Shown here: piece after piece, positions 5,915 through 7,204 of the stretch
Layout of the letters: every line of letters begins with the position of its first letter
Numbering within the stretch: position 1 is the stretch's first letter
NCBI GenBank assembly: GCA_018710805.1
Contig: DVJG01000074.1
Coordinates: 1-7,204, forward strand
Source of the DNA: Candidatus Faecousia faecipullorum
GTDB lineage: Bacteria; Bacillota; Clostridia; Oscillospirales; Oscillospiraceae
Reading direction: 5' to 3'
Length of the DNA: 7,204 bases
Program-made: the position numbers and the translations under genes
The notes under the pieces: model-generated
What the model saw: only the letters and a program-made list of their open reading frames with translations
What the model was told of the DNA's origin: nothing
The model's database searches: none

Positions 5915-5942
5915 ATTATACCGATTTCCCGGGAAAAATCAA
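5915..5942 (-). promoter_or_regulatory. Sigma-A promoter of the DUF4364 gene with a palindrome in the spacer
   Basis: On the minus strand TTGATT (5942-5937), a 16-base spacer and a perfect TATAAT (5920-5915) lie 18 bases before the ATG at 5896, so the leader is short. The spacer contains the perfect 12-base palindrome TTTCCCGGGAAA (5925-5936), which could be an operator; a repressor bound there would cover both promoter boxes. The promoter boxes are well supported, the operator is a guess. Confidence 0.7.
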
Positions 5943-5944
5943 GC

Positions 5945-5972
5945 ACGGATGCGGCACCCATTGCATAATCTG
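5945..5972 (+). promoter_or_regulatory. Candidate sigma-K-like sporulation promoter of dpaAB
   Basis: AC at 5945-5946 and CATAATCTG at 5964-5972 are spaced by 17 bases, close to the Bacillus sigma-K pattern (AC, about 17 bases, CATAnnnTA) with one mismatch in the last base. A vegetative -35 box is not visible at the matching place. In Bacillus the spoVF operon is transcribed by sigma-K in the mother cell, so the position is sensible, but the pattern is degenerate. Confidence 0.4.
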
Positions 5973-5991
5973 GGGCAAAGGAGGACTGGAT

Positions 5992-6738
5992 ATGAAAATG
6001 CTGATTTTCCCGGCGGGTACCACCGCCGCCTGTGCATTTGCCGCCAGGTGCTTGCAGGAAAACAACGTAACCCTCATCGACCACCCTTCCCCGGAGATTA
6101 CCCATGTGCTTTTGGATGTGCCGAGCTTCGGAGCTGACGGAAAACTCCGGGGCGGCGGAAATGCGGAAGCCATTTTGGAGCGGATTCCCGAGAATGTAAC
6201 GGTCATTGGCGGCGGACTGGAACACCCGGTATTGGACGGATATCAAAAAATCGACCTATTAAAAGACGCCGTTTATTTGGCGGAAAACGCCGCCATTACT
6301 GCGGACTGCGCCTTGGGCGTGGCAAGGAAAATCATGACCGGAACCTTCCGGGACTTCCCCGTTCTGGTCCTTGGCTGGGGCCGGATCGGGAAGTGTCTGG
6401 CAAGAAACCTGCAAAATCTGGGTGTCTCCGTTGCGGTTGCGGCGCGAAAGGAAAGCGACCGGGCAATGCTGGGCGCTCTGGGATACATAGCGTTGGATTA
6501 CGGGGAACTTCCTCAGCATCTGGGAAAATTCCGGATGATTTACAATACAGTCCCGGCATCCATGGTTTCCCGAAAGGATTTGGGAGGCTGTCTGGTTATT
6601 GATCTGGCATCCGGGTCGGGTCTTACCGGTGAGAATGTCATTCTGGCCCGGGGACTGCCGGGAACCTGGGCACCGGAATCCTCCGGACGGCTCATTGCTA
6701 CGCGGGTTTTGGCCCTTTGCGGGGAGGCGAAGGTATGA
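5992..6738 (+). CDS. dpaA: Dipicolinate synthase subunit A
   Basis: Together with DpaB it converts the lysine-pathway intermediate (dihydrodipicolinate level) to dipicolinic acid in the mother cell; the product is moved into the forespore and, with Ca2+, gives heat resistance. The NAD(P)-binding glycine motif is VLGWGRIGKCLARNL (126-140), followed by SVAVAARKESDRAMLGALGY. Family hallmarks IYNTVPASMV (183-192), VIDLASGSG (202-210) and ARGLPGTWAPESSGRLIA (219-236) line up with what I recall of Bacillus SpoVFA. At 248 residues it is shorter than that protein (about 300), mainly in the N-terminal half, though the start is well supported by AAAGGAGG 7 bases before the ATG. Its stop overlaps the dpaB start by 4 bases (ATGA). 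Confidence 0.9.
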   Translation: MKMLIFPAGTTAACAFAARCLQENNVTLIDHPSPEITHVLLDVPSFGADGKLRGGGNAEAILERIPENVTVIGGGLEHPVLDGYQKIDLLKDAVYLAENAAITADCALGVARKIMTGTFRDFPVLVLGWGRIGKCLARNLQNLGVSVAVAARKESDRAMLGALGYIALDYGELPQHLGKFRMIYNTVPASMVSRKDLGGCLVIDLASGSGLTGENVILARGLPGTWAPESSGRLIATRVLALCGEAKV

Positions 6739-7204
6739 ACATCGGCTTTGGGGTCTGCGGCTCCTTCTGCACATTCTCGAAAATGTTCCCGGCCATGGAG
6801 GCTTTGGCCCGGGAGCACAAGCTCATGCCAATTTTTTCCAATTCCGCCTACACCATCGACAGCCGCTTCGGGACGGCGGAAGCCCACATTGCAAGGGCAA
6901 AAGAAATCTGCGGTACGGAGGTCCTGCACACCATTGCCCAGGTAGAACCCATTGGACCGAAGAAACTATTGGATGTTTTGGTCATTGCTCCCTGCACGGG
7001 AAACACCCTGGCAAAGCTTCGCTGCGGCATCGCCGACGGCCCTGTCACCATGGCGGCAAAAAGTCATCTGCGAAATGGGCGGCCCGTGGTGGTGGCAATT
7101 TCCACCAACGACGGCCTGGCTGGTGCGGCAGAGAATATCGGAGGGCTCCTGAATCGAAAACATTACTATTTTGTTCCATTTGGGCAGGATCATCCCCAGG
7201 GGAA
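6735..7204 (+). CDS. dpaB: Dipicolinate synthase subunit B (flavoprotein), cut by window edge
   Basis: The first 156 residues of a family usually about 200 long are present, and the frame is open to the window end. The flavoprotein fold shows at GFGVCGSFCTFSKMFPAMEAL (4-24), VLVIAPCTGNTLAKL (81-95), VTMAAKSHLRNGRPVVVAISTNDGL (103-127) and YYFVPFGQDHP (144-154), matching the SpoVFB/DpaB pattern. It is the partner of DpaA in dipicolinate synthesis. GGGGAGG lies 7 bases before the ATG, inside the end of dpaA, and the ATGA overlap indicates translational coupling, fitting a fixed subunit ratio. The presence of the pair argues for an endospore former that uses true dipicolinate synthase rather than the EtfA-type route of some clostridia. 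Confidence 0.92.
   Translation, partial: MNIGFGVCGSFCTFSKMFPAMEALAREHKLMPIFSNSAYTIDSRFGTAEAHIARAKEICGTEVLHTIAQVEPIGPKKLLDVLVIAPCTGNTLAKLRCGIADGPVTMAAKSHLRNGRPVVVAISTNDGLAGAAENIGGLLNRKHYYFVPFGQDHPQG

Overview
The window reads as chromosomal DNA from an anaerobic, spore-forming Firmicute, most likely a clostridial gut-type genome (Oscillospirales-like). The basis is mostly GC-rich codon use with strong AGGAGG-type ribosome binding sites, a DUF4364 protein, a clostridial-type glutamyl-tRNA synthetase, and the two dipicolinate synthase genes, which are endospore-specific. I see no rRNA, tRNA, CRISPR array, transposase or integrase.

Layout. Positions 1-850 (minus strand) hold an ECF sigma factor gene and, overlapping its end, the start of an anti-sigma-like membrane protein gene cut by the window edge. 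A plausible self-recognised ECF promoter lies upstream. Positions 808-2218 (minus) hold a trpS operon: tryptophanyl-tRNA synthetase, then a stop/start-overlapping small membrane protein, then a clear terminator. A divergent promoter region of about 155 bases separates trpS from gltX (plus, 2314-3957). gltX ends at a strong hairpin and converges on a Nudix hydrolase gene (minus, 4050-4526). Next come a DJ-1/PfpI-family gene (minus, 4646-5278) and a DUF4364 gene (minus, 5357-5896). The latter is divergent from dpaA-dpaB (plus, 5992 to the window end), the dipicolinate synthase pair.

The most unusual structure is at 4557-5393. A 76-base segment made of the last 11 codons of the DUF4364 gene, its stop and the first part of its terminator is present twice (73 of 76 identical). 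The two copies bracket the DJ-1/PfpI gene, which is about 40% GC by hand count, while its neighbours are in the 50s. The copy distal to the DUF4364 gene carries the complete terminator. The copy next to the DUF4364 gene has a broken one. This looks like a single-gene cassette inserted between a host gene and its terminator, with the 3' end duplicated, so that the newcomer is probably expressed from the DUF4364 promoter.

Functional links. The sigma and anti-sigma genes form a signalling unit. trpS and gltX are translation housekeeping genes from divergent promoters with no visible T-box. dpaA and dpaB are translationally coupled and make the spore-core dipicolinate; a candidate sigma-K-like promoter precedes dpaA.
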